Position numbers and translations under genes: made by a program. Below the pieces are notes generated by a model. The model was not told the DNA's origin. It worked only from the letters and a program-made list of their open reading frames with translations, and did no database searches. DNA of 54,872 nucleotides from Flavobacteriales bacterium TMED123 (GTDB lineage Bacteria > Bacteroidota > Bacteroidia > Flavobacteriales > BACL11). Below, piece by piece: positions 1 through 8,857 of the stretch. The DNA is taken from positions 1 to 54,872 of the forward strand of contig NHFY01000014.1 in the NCBI GenBank assembly GCA_002170165.1, written 5' to 3'. Positions within the stretch are counted from its first letter, which is position 1. Every line of letters begins with the position of its first letter.

Positions 1-144
1 AGATAAGCGCTGAAAGCATCTAAGCACGAAACTCATCTCAAGATTAGATTTCTTTTAAGGGTCGTTATAGACGATGACGTTGATAGGTCACAAGTGTAAA
101 GACAGAAATGTCAAAGCTGAGTGATACTAATTACCCGTAGACTT
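1..144 (+). rRNA. rrl: 23S rRNA, 3' end (partial)
   Basis: The first ~144 bases match the end of bacterial 23S rRNA: the conserved 'gctgaaagcatctaagc' segment, then the closing helices up to 'tacccgtagacttt'. The 5' part lies outside the window. The 3' boundary is approximate, placed where the sequence becomes T-rich spacer. It is followed 46 bases later by 5S on the same strand, so this is the tail of an rRNA operon. Confidence 0.95.
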
Positions 145-190
145 TGTTTTTATTATATATACTCATTACCAATGTCATATTAAAGATTTT

Positions 191-302
191 ATGGTGACTA
201 TAGCACTGGTGTCCACCTCTTCCCATTTCGAACAGAGAAGTTAAGCCCAGTTGCGCCGATGGTACTAGAGTGATATCTGGGAGAGTAGGTCGTTGCCACC
301 CT
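191..302 (+). rRNA. rrf: 5S rRNA
   Basis: The core 'cccatttcgaacagagaag' followed by 'ttaagccc' and 'gccgatggtact' is the universal 5S signature. The ends GGTG (193-196) and CACC (297-300) pair to form helix I. About 112 bases is normal for 5S. It lies downstream of 23S and upstream of a strong terminator, so it is the last rRNA of the operon. Ends are accurate to a few bases. Confidence 0.95.
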
Positions 303-310
303 ATAAAGAA

Positions 311-343
311 AAGTCCTGCTTTGAATAAAGTGGGACTTTTTTT
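311..343 (+). terminator. Intrinsic terminator of the rRNA operon
   Basis: A 12-bp stem (311-322 with 327-338, including two G-T wobbles) has a four-base loop 'gaat' and is followed by a T run to 343. It begins just after 5S. The next gene is on the opposite strand and ends at 362, so this may also help stop transcription arriving from the other side. Confidence 0.85.
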
Positions 344-361
344 ATTACAAGCTAAGTAAGT

Positions 362-1627
362 TTATGTCTTTTGTTTTTTCTTTTTTGCAGCAGGAAAAAG
401 AATATTGTTGAGGATTAAACGATATCCAGGAGAGTTTGGGTGTAGGTTCAAATCAGTAGGTGGATCGCCAACTTTGTGCTGATAATCTTCAGGATCATGG
501 CCACCATAAAAAGTCCAAGTTCCATTTCCAAATTTTCCGTGAATATATCGAGCTTCATTTGTTGCTTTGGTTTCTCCCATTATCAATACATTGGATTTTA
601 GATATTCTTTTTTGAAAGCAGTAGTTTGTCCCATAAATCCTGTAATTACTTGCATATGATTCTGGCAAAGCATAGTAGGGACAGGATCCCATTTTGCTGA
701 AAAATCAAAAAGCGTGAAGAAGTCAATTTCTTTTTTTATTCTTCTAGTTAGGGTTGCATCAATAGAAGAAAACTCATATTGGTTAGGATTGTTTACAAGC
801 GTAAAATCCTTAAATGCAAATGTATTATTGAAATTCAATTTACTTTGCGCATTTGCATCAGCTGCATCACCATCAAACATTTGAGCGCAAATATCAATAC
901 CTTCAGCTGAAAGCGCAATATCATAAGAGTCAGTCGCTGAGCACATCGCAAATAAAAAACCACCCCCAGCAGTAAATTCCTTTATTTTTTTGGCTACAGC
1001 CAATTTATGTTCAGATACCTTTGGATAGCCAGCTTTTTTAGCCGCTTGTTCGTACATAACTTTTTGTTCTTTGTACCATGTTGCATTTTTAAATGCAGCG
1101 TAAAACTTCCCATATTGCCCTGTAAAATCCTCATGATGAAGATGCAGCCAATCAAAAAGAGAAAGCATTCCAGCAAGCACTTCATCATCATACACTATTT
1201 CATAGGGGATTTCAGCATAGGCGAGCGCAAGGGTTACTGCATCGTCCCAGGGTTGTTTGTTTTTTGGAGAATAAATAGCCACTTTTGGCGCTTTTTCCAA
1301 TCTTACAACATCCTGATTTACTTCTGGGCTAGCAATTGAAGATAGTATTTTTGTGGATTGCACATCAGCAATAATTTCAAAACTTACTCCTCTTATGTTG
1401 CATTCTTTTTCAATCTCTTGATAATGCTTGATTAAGAAACTCCCTCCTCTATAATTTAGAAGCCAATCTACTTTTAGATCATTTTCTAAACCAAAATAAG
1501 CGATACCATAAGCTTTTAAGTGATTCTTTTGATTCTCATCCATAGGGATTATTATGTATGCCGCCCATACGGTAGTGTAGCAGCAAGTTAAGATAACTAA
1601 GAGGATATTTTGCTTAGTCCTCATCAT
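362..1627 (-). CDS. Exported Bacteroidota protein of the family usually labelled 'asparagine synthetase B'; function unknown
   Basis: This 421-residue protein has an N-terminal signal-like hydrophobic stretch (about residues 8-23), then a soluble domain. From memory, close relatives sit downstream of dnaB in Flavobacteriia, share the lysine-rich end (AAKKKKQKT), and are commonly annotated 'asparagine synthetase B'. I see no N-terminal catalytic Cys after the start and no PP-loop ATPase motif, so that name is doubtful. Segments such as GGGFLFAMCSATDS and FYGGHDPEDY suggest a flavodoxin-like or class-I amidotransferase-like fold (inference). The start ATG overlaps the last 14 bases of dnaB, so the two are probably translationally coupled. 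I am sure it is a real gene; the function is unknown. Confidence 0.85.
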   Translation of the reverse strand: MMRTKQNILLVILTCCYTTVWAAYIIIPMDENQKNHLKAYGIAYFGLENDLKVDWLLNYRGGSFLIKHYQEIEKECNIRGVSFEIIADVQSTKILSSIASPEVNQDVVRLEKAPKVAIYSPKNKQPWDDAVTLALAYAEIPYEIVYDDEVLAGMLSLFDWLHLHHEDFTGQYGKFYAAFKNATWYKEQKVMYEQAAKKAGYPKVSEHKLAVAKKIKEFTAGGGFLFAMCSATDSYDIALSAEGIDICAQMFDGDAADANAQSKLNFNNTFAFKDFTLVNNPNQYEFSSIDATLTRRIKKEIDFFTLFDFSAKWDPVPTMLCQNHMQVITGFMGQTTAFKKEYLKSNVLIMGETKATNEARYIHGKFGNGTWTFYGGHDPEDYQHKVGDPPTDLNLHPNSPGYRLILNNILFPAAKKKKQKT

Positions 1628-3089
1628 TCATACTTGATGAATGGGAAATAAAAGAAGGTTCATCTCCAAAACTATCATTTTCTTGAACACCATCAAAATA
1701 ATCCAAATCGGAGAATTTAGCTAAATTGCTAATGAATTTCAGTCGAACATTTTCTAGAGAACCGTTTCTGTGTTTTGCAATAATAATTTCTGCTTGCCCT
1801 CTAGAATCATCTGAGTTTTCCCATTCATAAATTTTATAATATTCAGGACGATAAATAAAAGTTACAATATCGGCATCTTGCTCAATTGCACCTGATTCTC
1901 TCAAGTCGGCAAGTATAGGTCGCTTGGAGGTTGAAGTACGTGATTCCACCCCTCTGTTTACTTGAGAGAGCGCAATAACAGGTATCTTTAATTCTTTTGC
2001 AATTCCTTTTAATGATCGAGATATTGTGCTGATTTCTTGCTCTCTGTTTCCGTTTTTATTCCCCCCTGCTGTCATGAGCTGCAAATAATCTACTATAATG
2101 ATTTTTACGCCATGATTTTTTACCAATCTTCTAGCCTTTGCTCTTAATTCAAAAACCGAAAGCCCTGGAGTGTCATCAATATAAATGGGAGCTTCTGCCA
2201 AATCTTTTATTTTCTCATGTAATTGAACAAATTCATATTCTTGCAAATTTCCTTTCCTTAATTTTTCTGAAGGTATTTCAGATTCTGAAGAAATCAAACG
2301 ATTTACCAGCTGGTCAGAAGACATTTCTAATGAGAAGATACCTATAGGTGTATTATGGTTAATAGCAATATTTCTGCACATTGTTAATGCAAAAGCAGTT
2401 TTTCCCATACCTGGCCGGGCAGCAACAATTACCAAGTCAGATTTTTGCCAACCTGAGGTTACTCTATCTAGTTTTGAAAAACCAGAAGGTACTCCACTTA
2501 GACCATCTTTCTTGTCTTTTAATTCTTCAATACTAATGATAGCATTGGAAATCAGCACACTCATTTTATCATAACTTTTTCTTAAACTACCTTCAGTTAC
2601 ACTAAATAAATCTTGTTCTGCTTTACCTAACAAATCAAAAACATCAATAGTTTCATCAAAAGAATCTTTTATAATGTTACTTGAGATTTGAATCAAAGAT
2701 CTTTGTATAAATTTTTCTACAATAATCCTAGCATGGTATTCTGTATTAGCAGATGAAGCCACATTATTAGTGAGTTGTGTAATGTAAAATGCCCCACCAA
2801 TACTTTCTAATTCTCCTAGTTTTTTAAGCTCTTCAATTACGGTCAGTATATCAACTGGCTTACTTTCATTAAAAAGTACAATAATGGCATCAAATATTTT
2901 TTGATGCTCCATTTTGTAAAAGTACTCTGGTTTTAAGATATCAATTGTATCAGAAAGCGCTTCATTGTCAAGCATTAAGGCACCTAAAACCGCTTCCTCT
3001 AACTCAATAGCCTGAGGAGGAAGTTTTCCATCAATTTTACCATTTACACTTTTTAATTTTCCTATTGTTTTCTTTGCCATTTTATTCAT
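1614..3089 (-). CDS. dnaB: Replicative DNA helicase DnaB
   Basis: DnaB is the hexameric helicase that unwinds DNA ahead of the replication fork and recruits primase. The 491-residue protein has the N-terminal DnaB domain (about 24-125) and a RecA-like C-terminal motor domain. Walker A is ARPGMGKT at about 224-231; the Walker B strand ends [10 protein letters not shown]; a DnaB-type SLEMS motif is also present. Length is normal and I see no intein. The start ATG lies inside the end of accA (8-bp overlap, ATGAATAA); a second in-frame ATG three codons later is a possible alternative start. It is the middle gene of the accA-dnaB-exported protein run. Confidence 0.97.
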   Translation of the reverse strand: MNKMAKKTIGKLKSVNGKIDGKLPPQAIELEEAVLGALMLDNEALSDTIDILKPEYFYKMEHQKIFDAIIVLFNESKPVDILTVIEELKKLGELESIGGAFYITQLTNNVASSANTEYHARIIVEKFIQRSLIQISSNIIKDSFDETIDVFDLLGKAEQDLFSVTEGSLRKSYDKMSVLISNAIISIEELKDKKDGLSGVPSGFSKLDRVTSGWQKSDLVIVAARPGMGKTAFALTMCRNIAINHNTPIGIFSLEMSSDQLVNRLISSESEIPSEKLRKGNLQEYEFVQLHEKIKDLAEAPIYIDDTPGLSVFELRAKARRLVKNHGVKIIIVDYLQLMTAGGNKNGNREQEISTISRSLKGIAKELKIPVIALSQVNRGVESRTSTSKRPILADLRESGAIEQDADIVTFIYRPEYYKIYEWENSDDSRGQAEIIIAKHRNGSLENVRLKFISNLAKFSDLDYFDGVQENDSFGDEPSFISHSSSMNDED

Positions 3090-4035
3090 TTACCACCCCC
3101 ATTGCTGAGAACTTTTCCATTCGTTTTGTCACTAGTTTTTTTGCATCCAATTTTATTAATTCCTCAATATGAGTTAGTATTTCTTTTTTAAGAATTCTAT
3201 ACATTTTTTGAGGAAAAGCATGTGCACCACCAACTGGTTCTTTAATGATACCATCCACTAATTTATTTTTGAGCATATCTTCTGCAGTCAGCTTTAATGC
3301 TTCTGCTGCTTGCTGTTTGAAATCCCAACTTCTCCACAAAATAGTAGAGCAATTCTCAGGAGAAATTACGGAATACCAAGTATTTTCAAGCATCAATACT
3401 TTATCGCCAACTCCTATACCAAGCGCGCCTCCTGAAGCGCCTTCTCCTATAATGATACAAATAATAGGCACCTTTATTTGTAGCATTTCAATGATGTTTC
3501 TGGCAATAGCCTCTCCTTGCCCTCTTTCCTCTGCTTCTAATCCTGGATAAGCGCCAGGAGTGTCAATCAGGCAAATAATGGGCTTGCCAAATTTTTCAGC
3601 CAATTGAAAAAGGCGTAATGCTTTTCGATAACCTTCAGGATTCGACATACCAAAATTTCTAAATTGTCTTTGTTTAGTGTTGTGTCCTTTTTGCTGTCCT
3701 ACAAACATGACTGATTTTCCTTCAATACTCCCCCAACCCCCAATCATTGCTTTATCATCTCTAACACTTCTATCACCATGCAGTTCTACGAAATCTCCTT
3801 TTGTGATTTCTTGAATATAATTTAAAGTATAAGGGCGATTAGGATGACGAGAAAGTTGCACTCTTTGCCAAGCCGATAAATTTCCATAAATTTCTTTCCG
3901 GCATTTTTCTAATTTCTTCTGCAAGTCTTTTAGGGTAGTGCTTACATCTACATCTCCTTCATCACTTAAGGCTTCCGCTTTTTCTATCTGCAAAATTATT
4001 TCTTCTAGGGGCTTCTCAAACTCTAAATATTCCAT
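3082..4035 (-). CDS. accA: Acetyl-CoA carboxylase carboxyltransferase subunit alpha
   Basis: AccA, with AccD, moves the carboxyl group from carboxybiotin to acetyl-CoA, giving malonyl-CoA for fatty acid synthesis. The 317-residue length is typical for AccA. The N-terminal helical region has the family's FEKPLEEI-type start, and the crotonase-like core has [17 protein letters not shown] and the oxyanion-forming [12 protein letters not shown]. It is the first gene of a minus-strand run and overlaps dnaB by 8 bp. A TAACTTTG box lies 22 bases upstream of the ATG. accD is not in the window. Confidence 0.97.
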   Translation of the reverse strand: MEYLEFEKPLEEIILQIEKAEALSDEGDVDVSTTLKDLQKKLEKCRKEIYGNLSAWQRVQLSRHPNRPYTLNYIQEITKGDFVELHGDRSVRDDKAMIGGWGSIEGKSVMFVGQQKGHNTKQRQFRNFGMSNPEGYRKALRLFQLAEKFGKPIICLIDTPGAYPGLEAEERGQGEAIARNIIEMLQIKVPIICIIIGEGASGGALGIGVGDKVLMLENTWYSVISPENCSTILWRSWDFKQQAAEALKLTAEDMLKNKLVDGIIKEPVGGAHAFPQKMYRILKKEILTHIEELIKLDAKKLVTKRMEKFSAMGVVNE

Positions 4036-4057
4036 TGCTAAAATTTATAAAGGGTAA

Positions 4058-4065
4058 CAAAGTTA
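4058..4065 (-). promoter_or_regulatory. Promoter -7 element for accA-dnaB
   Basis: Minus strand reads TAACTTTG, an exact match to the Bacteroidota TAnnTTTG box, ending 22 bases before the accA ATG. A divergent box for ispE lies about 40 bases away, so the two transcripts share a compact control region. Confidence 0.5.
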
Positions 4066-4105
4066 AATAAAATGATATTTCTTTCGCCAAAAAAAAGGAT
4101 GTGAT

Positions 4106-4113
4106 TACCTTTG
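4106..4113 (+). promoter_or_regulatory. Promoter -7 element for ispE
   Basis: TACCTTTG matches TAnnTTTG. A TTTC (4082-4085) lies 20 bases upstream, where a TTTG -33 element would be expected. The box lies downstream of the in-frame GTG at 4101, which argues against that GTG as the start and for the ATG at 4134. Confidence 0.5.
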
Positions 4114-4133
4114 TTGTTGAAAACTTAATTTTT

Positions 4134-4883
4134 ATGATCCTTTTCCCTCATGCAAAAATAAATATTGGATTGAATGTGCTTAGCAATAGGGCAGATGGTT
4201 ATCATAATATATCTTCTGTTTTTTATCCACTGCAAGATTGTTGTGATATTATAGAAATCACACCAAGCAATCATTTTTATTTTGAAACAACTGGAATTGA
4301 AATTCCAAAGGGAGAGAATCTATGTGAAAAAGCATATCACTTATTAAAAAAAGATTTTTCTATTCCCCCTGTGCATATTCATTTGCACAAAAAAATCCCA
4401 ATAGGTGCTGGTTTAGGTGGCGGATCATCTGATGCTGCTTTTACTTTAAGGGGTTTGAATAGTTTATTTGCTCTTGATATAAGAGAGGAACAAATGAAAA
4501 AATATGCATTAAAATTAGGGGCAGATTGTCCATTCTTTATTCAAGACAAGCCAAAATATGTAGGGGGGATAGGAGAGATAATGACAAATATTGATTTGGA
4601 TTTAAGTGAGTACGAGATTCGTCTCATAAATCCTGACATTCATATTTCTACAAAAGAAGCTTATGCTGGTATTTCAGCTCAATTACCAATAAATCCTTTA
4701 AAAAAACTAATAAATACTCCTATTGAAAATTGGAAAGGAAAAATTCAAAATGATTTTGAAAAAAGTATCTTTAATAAGTATCCACAATTTAGTGAAAAGA
4801 AAGTCAAATTGTATAGTGAGGGAGCGATTTATGCGGCTATGAGTGGAAGCGGAAGTGTTCTTTATGGAATTTTTTACAGGTAG
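4134..4883 (+). CDS. ispE: 4-diphosphocytidyl-2-C-methyl-D-erythritol kinase IspE
   Basis: IspE phosphorylates CDP-methylerythritol in the non-mevalonate (MEP) route to isoprenoids. The GHMP-kinase signature PIGAGLGGGSSDAAF is present, with the substrate-binding start FPHAKINIGL and the C-terminal AAMSGSGSVLYG motif. Started at the ATG, the protein has 249 residues. The frame is open back to a GTG at 4101, but that would place a promoter box inside the coding region. Its stop codon (4881-4883) directly abuts the stop of the convergent permease gene. Confidence 0.95.
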   Translation: MILFPHAKINIGLNVLSNRADGYHNISSVFYPLQDCCDIIEITPSNHFYFETTGIEIPKGENLCEKAYHLLKKDFSIPPVHIHLHKKIPIGAGLGGGSSDAAFTLRGLNSLFALDIREEQMKKYALKLGADCPFFIQDKPKYVGGIGEIMTNIDLDLSEYEIRLINPDIHISTKEAYAGISAQLPINPLKKLINTPIENWKGKIQNDFEKSIFNKYPQFSEKKVKLYSEGAIYAAMSGSGSVLYGIFYR

Positions 4884-5960
4884 TTACTTTGGTGCTTTTA
4901 TTAACAATATTCCGCCCAAAATAGTATAAATAATATTAGGAATCCAAACTGCCAATGCAGCAGAGAGGTTGCCATTTGTAGCATAAGTAGTAGAAATCTG
5001 CATAAACAATATATAAGAAAAACTAATGAGCAATCCCGCTCCTAAATGTAGGCCAATTCCCCCTCTTGTTTTCCGGCTTGCAACAGATACTCCAATTATT
5101 GTAAGTATAATGGATGCAAAAGGGAAAGCTATTCTTTTATGCATTTCAATTTTATGAAATACAATATTTGCTGTTCCTTTTATTTCTTCTTCTTTTATGT
5201 AGTCATTCAACTCAAAATAATTCATTGTTTCTACTTTGCTAAGGCGTGTTTTAAAGTCAGATGGTTTCAAATTGATTAGTGTATCTAACTTTCCTCCTTT
5301 GCTTAATTTTTCTTTTTCATCCAAAAACTCTCTGATTTGCCATTTGTTTACTTGCCACTTCCCAGAAGTACTATCCCAAATAATATAATTAGCGTTCAAT
5401 TTGGATTGTAATTGCCCATCTTGTATGTTTTCCAAAGCAAATTTGTAGGCAATATCTTTTGTGCTATTATAACTCTCCATATAGGCGTATTGTCCTTTTT
5501 GCAATTGCAAATGAATATCTTTTCTTTTAAATCGGAATTTGTTTTTGATGTATTTATTTTCAAAATCTATTCTGGTTGTATTGGCAGGAGGGATGACAAA
5601 ATTCCCTAAAACAAAAGAAGCAGATGCAAGCAATATTGCAACAATCATAAAAGGTAGTAAAAATCTCCAAAAACTCATTCCGCTATTTAGAATGGCGATA
5701 ACTTCAGTATTGTTGGCCATTTTTGAAGTGAAAAAGATAACAGAAATAAATATGAAAAGTGGGCTAAAAAGGTTGGCAAAAAAAGGAATAAAGTTTAAAT
5801 AATAATCAAAAATAATGGCTTCTAATGGGGCTTCACTATCTAAAAAATCATCAATTTTTTCGGATATATCAAAAACAATTACAATTACTAAAATTAAGGA
5901 AATTGTAAAAAAGAAGGTACTTAAAAATTTCTTGATGATATACCAATCTAACTTTTTCAC
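4884..5960 (-). CDS. LptF/LptG family permease
   Basis: This is a 358-residue inner-membrane protein of the YjgP/YjgQ family, the transmembrane half of the LptBFG ABC transporter that pulls lipopolysaccharide out of the inner membrane. The layout is typical: N-terminal helices beginning KKLDWYIIKKFLSTFF, a conserved cytoplasmic segment NNTEVIAILNSGMSFWRFL, a periplasmic beta-rich middle (about 130-265), and C-terminal helices starting KRIAFPFASIILTIIG. The start is GTG, two bases after the tgt stop, so it should be co-transcribed with tgt. Whether it plays the LptF or LptG role cannot be settled here. Confidence 0.92.
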   Translation of the reverse strand: MKKLDWYIIKKFLSTFFFTISLILVIVIVFDISEKIDDFLDSEAPLEAIIFDYYLNFIPFFANLFSPLFIFISVIFFTSKMANNTEVIAILNSGMSFWRFLLPFMIVAILLASASFVLGNFVIPPANTTRIDFENKYIKNKFRFKRKDIHLQLQKGQYAYMESYNSTKDIAYKFALENIQDGQLQSKLNANYIIWDSTSGKWQVNKWQIREFLDEKEKLSKGGKLDTLINLKPSDFKTRLSKVETMNYFELNDYIKEEEIKGTANIVFHKIEMHKRIAFPFASIILTIIGVSVASRKTRGGIGLHLGAGLLISFSYILFMQISTTYATNGNLSAALAVWIPNIIYTILGGILLIKAPK

Positions 5961-5961
5961 T

Positions 5962-7092
5962 TTATAATCGTTTATCTAGTTTTTTTACCATTTTGTTTTT
6001 CCAAGATGCAAAAGTGTCGTTTGCAATATGTTTGCGAGCCTCACACATTAACCAAAGATAAAAACGAATATTGTGTAAAGTAGCAATTTGCTTTCCTAAA
6101 AGCTCACCACTTGCAAATAGATGTCTAAGGTAGGCTTTAGTATAAGTTTTATCTACATAAGAGGTACCATTTTCGTCCAATAGCGAAAAATCATTTTCCC
6201 ACTTTTTGTTTTTGATATTTATTGTTCCATCTGAAGTAAAAAGCATGCCGTTTCTAGCATTTCTACTTGGCATAACACAATCGAACATATCGACTCCTAA
6301 TGCAATGCTTTCCAGTAAATTAGAAGGTGTACCTACTCCCATTAAATATCTTGGCTTTTGTTTTGGCAGAATAGAGCATACTATGTCTGTCATTTCATAA
6401 AGCATTTCGTGTGGCTCGCCAACTGATAGTCCGCCAATGGCATTTCCTGCTCTTTCGAATGAGGAAATTCTCTCTGCTGATTGTGCTCTTAAATCTTTAT
6501 ATACGCTTCCCTGCACTATAGGAAAAAGCGTTTGCTCAAATCCATATAGCCCTTTGGTTTCATCAAAACGATTGCAACATCTTTTGAGCCATCTGTGTGT
6601 AAGGTGCATGGATTTTTTCGCATAATCATATTCGCAAGGGTATGGGGTGCATTCATCAAATGCCATGATGATATCTCCTCCAATTTTTCTTTGAATATCT
6701 ATGGCGTATTCAGGCGAAAAGAACTGATAACTTCCATCAATATGTGACTGAAATTTTACACCTTCTTCAGTAATTATTCTCTTCTCCGCCAATGAATATA
6801 CTTGATAACCACCACTATCAGTGAGTAAAGGTTTCTCCCAACCAATAAATTTATGCAATCCGCCTGCTTTTTCAATAGTATCCAGTTTTGGGCGTAAGTA
6901 CAAATGATAAGTATTACTAAGAATAATCTGAGCTTTGCAATCTTCTTGCAATTCGTGCTGATGTACTCCTTTAACTGTACCTGCTGTTCCTACAGGCATA
7001 AATATTGGAGTTTGAATTTTACCGTGAGCAGTTTGAATTTCTCCAAGCCTAGCTTTTGACTTCTTGTCTGTTTTTATTAAATCAAATTTCAT
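5962..7092 (-). CDS. tgt: tRNA-guanine transglycosylase Tgt, lacking the usual zinc cysteines
   Basis: Tgt swaps guanine-34 for the queuosine precursor preQ1 in Asp, Asn, His and Tyr tRNAs. The 376-residue protein has the catalytic aspartates in TDSGGYQVYS (D92) and GVDMFDCVMPSRNARNG (D271), plus QGSVYKDLR and GGLSVGEP. In well-studied bacterial Tgt enzymes three cysteines in a CxCxxC stretch plus a histidine bind zinc. Here the aligned positions are G309, S311 and D314; only the histidine (H340) remains. I recall the same change in other Bacteroidota Tgt proteins, so it is probably lineage-wide, not damage. First gene of a two-gene unit with the permease; the ATG lies 5 bases after a TATCTTTG box. 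Confidence 0.96.
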   Translation of the reverse strand: MKFDLIKTDKKSKARLGEIQTAHGKIQTPIFMPVGTAGTVKGVHQHELQEDCKAQIILSNTYHLYLRPKLDTIEKAGGLHKFIGWEKPLLTDSGGYQVYSLAEKRIITEEGVKFQSHIDGSYQFFSPEYAIDIQRKIGGDIIMAFDECTPYPCEYDYAKKSMHLTHRWLKRCCNRFDETKGLYGFEQTLFPIVQGSVYKDLRAQSAERISSFERAGNAIGGLSVGEPHEMLYEMTDIVCSILPKQKPRYLMGVGTPSNLLESIALGVDMFDCVMPSRNARNGMLFTSDGTINIKNKKWENDFSLLDENGTSYVDKTYTKAYLRHLFASGELLGKQIATLHNIRFYLWLMCEARKHIANDTFASWKNKMVKKLDKRL

Positions 7093-7097
7093 CTTCG

Positions 7098-7105
7098 CAA
7101 AGATA
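7098..7105 (-). promoter_or_regulatory. Promoter -7 element for tgt
   Basis: Minus strand reads TATCTTTG, an exact TAnnTTTG match. Only five bases separate it from the tgt ATG, so transcription may begin at or within a base or two of the start codon. Confidence 0.5.
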
Positions 7106-7141
7106 TGTTTTCCTTTTGGCCTATTTTTTTACCAAATACAT

Positions 7142-7149
7142 TATTTTTG
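7142..7149 (+). promoter_or_regulatory. Promoter -7 element for the glycosyltransferase operon
   Basis: TATTTTTG matches TAnnTTTG. A TTTG at 7115-7118 lies 23 bases upstream and could be the -33 element. The ATG at 7155 follows after five bases. This promoter is interleaved with the divergent tgt promoter in a 62-bp gap. Confidence 0.55.
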
Positions 7150-7154
7150 TACGA

Positions 7155-8261
7155 ATGGAACTTTTTAGCCAAATTCTCTTTTTTACATTCCTTTTCTCAA
7201 TGCTGTTGCAACTTTTTTATGTGTTGTATTTTTTCAGCAGATTGATGTTCTTTAAGAAAAAGAAAAGTTCTTTTTCTGAGCCTATTTCCATTATTATTTG
7301 TGCTAAAAATGAAGCAGAGAATCTTACAGAATTTCTTCCTAAAATATTGGAACAGCAGTACGCAAATTTTGAGGTTATTTTAGTTGACGATCAGTCAAAA
7401 GACAATACAGAATATGTACTCAAAGAATTTAAGAGAAAATTCTTGAACTTAAAGGTAGTAAAGATAGAAGATCATGTAAATAGTAGGGTAGGAAAAAAGT
7501 TTGCACTTACATTAGGCATTAAAGCTGCTAAGCATGAGTATCTGCTTTTAACCGATGCCGATTGTTTTCCAGCGTCTGAGCATTGGCTCATTGAAATGGC
7601 TCGTAACTTTTCATCAGAAAAGCAAATTGTTCTGGGCTATGGGGCTTTTAAAAACGAAAAAGGATTGTTGAATAAAATGATAAGGTTTGATGCATTTTCA
7701 GTTGCGCTACAATATTTTTCTTATGCATTGGCTGGCATCCCTTATATGGGGGTAGGGCGAAATTTAGGATACAAAAAATCCGTATTTTTTGATAATAAAG
7801 GGTTTGCATCTCATATTCATTTACCCTCAGGGGATGATGATTTATTTATTCAAGAAGTAGCACATAAACAGAATGTAGCTATTGAAATTTCATCAAATAG
7901 CCATACCATCTCTGAAGGCAAGCAGAAATGGAAAGAATGGATTTTTCAAAGAAGAAGGCATATTACTAGTTCTGAAAAATATAAATTCAGCCACAAATTA
8001 TTATTAGGACTTTGGCCTTTTTCTCAACTATTGTTTTGGCTCACTTTTATGGGTTTATTATTTTTTGAAAGCACTATTCTTATGGTATTGCCATTTTTCT
8101 TTTTTAGGATTTTCATTTTTTATGTTTTGTACTATAAGTTAATGAAAAAACTAAAAACATCTGACTTGCTTCTATTGTTTCCTTTGTATGAATTGTTACA
8201 TCTTATCATTCAAGGAATTTTTGTATTATTGAATTCCAAAAATAAACCAAAAAGCTGGTAA
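7155..8261 (+). CDS. Membrane-anchored family 2 glycosyltransferase
   Basis: The GT-A domain begins ISIIICAKNEAENL (about residue 43) and has the VDDQSKDNT nucleotide-binding segment, the metal-binding TDADC motif, and an acceptor-side GDDD motif followed by QRRRH. Hydrophobic helices lie at the N-terminus (about 1-28) and in the last ~100 residues, so it is an inner-membrane enzyme, probably adding sugars to a lipid or surface glycan (inference; substrate unknown). The frame is open upstream to 7056, but the ATG at 7155 is chosen because the promoter box lies just before it and the upstream extension overlaps tgt. Its stop overlaps the next ATG (TAATG). Confidence 0.88.
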   Translation: MELFSQILFFTFLFSMLLQLFYVLYFFSRLMFFKKKKSSFSEPISIIICAKNEAENLTEFLPKILEQQYANFEVILVDDQSKDNTEYVLKEFKRKFLNLKVVKIEDHVNSRVGKKFALTLGIKAAKHEYLLLTDADCFPASEHWLIEMARNFSSEKQIVLGYGAFKNEKGLLNKMIRFDAFSVALQYFSYALAGIPYMGVGRNLGYKKSVFFDNKGFASHIHLPSGDDDLFIQEVAHKQNVAIEISSNSHTISEGKQKWKEWIFQRRRHITSSEKYKFSHKLLLGLWPFSQLLFWLTFMGLLFFESTILMVLPFFFFRIFIFYVLYYKLMKKLKTSDLLLLFPLYELLHLIIQGIFVLLNSKNKPKSW

Positions 8262-8857
8262 TGGGACTTACTGAAAAAGGGAAAAGAGATTTAAAACTGA
8301 TAAAAAGAGCTTTAGAAACTGGCGATACAAGAGCGTATAATGAGTTGATGCGCCTTTACAGAGATTCACTTTATTTTATGTTATTCGAAAAAGTTGGTAA
8401 TGAAGAAATTGCTAAAGATTTAACGATTGAGGCTTTAGGAAAAGCTTTCAAAAAGTTGCACCTTTATGTTCCAGATTATGTGTTCAGTACTTGGCTTTTT
8501 ACCATTGCAAAAAATAATTGCATCGATTATTTGCGTAAAAACAAACTACCTACTATTTCCATTGATAGATTAATGGTGAATGATAAAGGAGAGAAACAAA
8601 GTTTTGACATCCCATCCGAAACCAATAATCCTGAGCAAAAAATGATACAAAAACAAAGGATTCAAATTCTTAGGCAAATAGTCGAACAGTTAAAGCCGAA
8701 ATACAGGCTTTTGGTAAACTTGCGTTATTTCAAAGAAATGAGCTATGAAGAAATAGCAACAGAACTAGACATTCCTCTAGGAACAGTAAAAGCGCAATTG
8801 CATAGAAGTAGAGAGCAGCTATTTAACATTATGTCTGGAACAAAGGGTAGTTTTTAA
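8261..8857 (+). CDS. RNA polymerase sigma factor, sigma-70 family (ECF type)
   Basis: This 198-residue protein has only sigma regions 2 and 4. Region 2 ends with STWLFTIAKNNCIDYLRK; region 4 has a helix-turn-helix (about 160-190: MSYEEIATELDIPLGTVKAQLHR). It directs RNA polymerase to a dedicated promoter set. It overlaps its neighbours by one base on each side (TAATG twice), between a glycosyltransferase and rsmG. I see no anti-sigma factor gene beside it, so how it is held inactive is unclear. Confidence 0.93.
   Translation: MGLTEKGKRDLKLIKRALETGDTRAYNELMRLYRDSLYFMLFEKVGNEEIAKDLTIEALGKAFKKLHLYVPDYVFSTWLFTIAKNNCIDYLRKNKLPTISIDRLMVNDKGEKQSFDIPSETNNPEQKMIQKQRIQILRQIVEQLKPKYRLLVNLRYFKEMSYEEIATELDIPLGTVKAQLHRSREQLFNIMSGTKGSF

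Noticed and set aside
4101-4133. GTG-initiated 11-codon extension of ispE
   Set aside because: The extension is hydrophobic, unlike the family, and a promoter-like TACCTTTG lies inside it. The ATG at 4134 gives the conserved start.
7056-7154. Upstream extension of the glycosyltransferase frame
   Set aside because: It overlaps tgt and contains both divergent promoter boxes; the ATG at 7155 is the better start.
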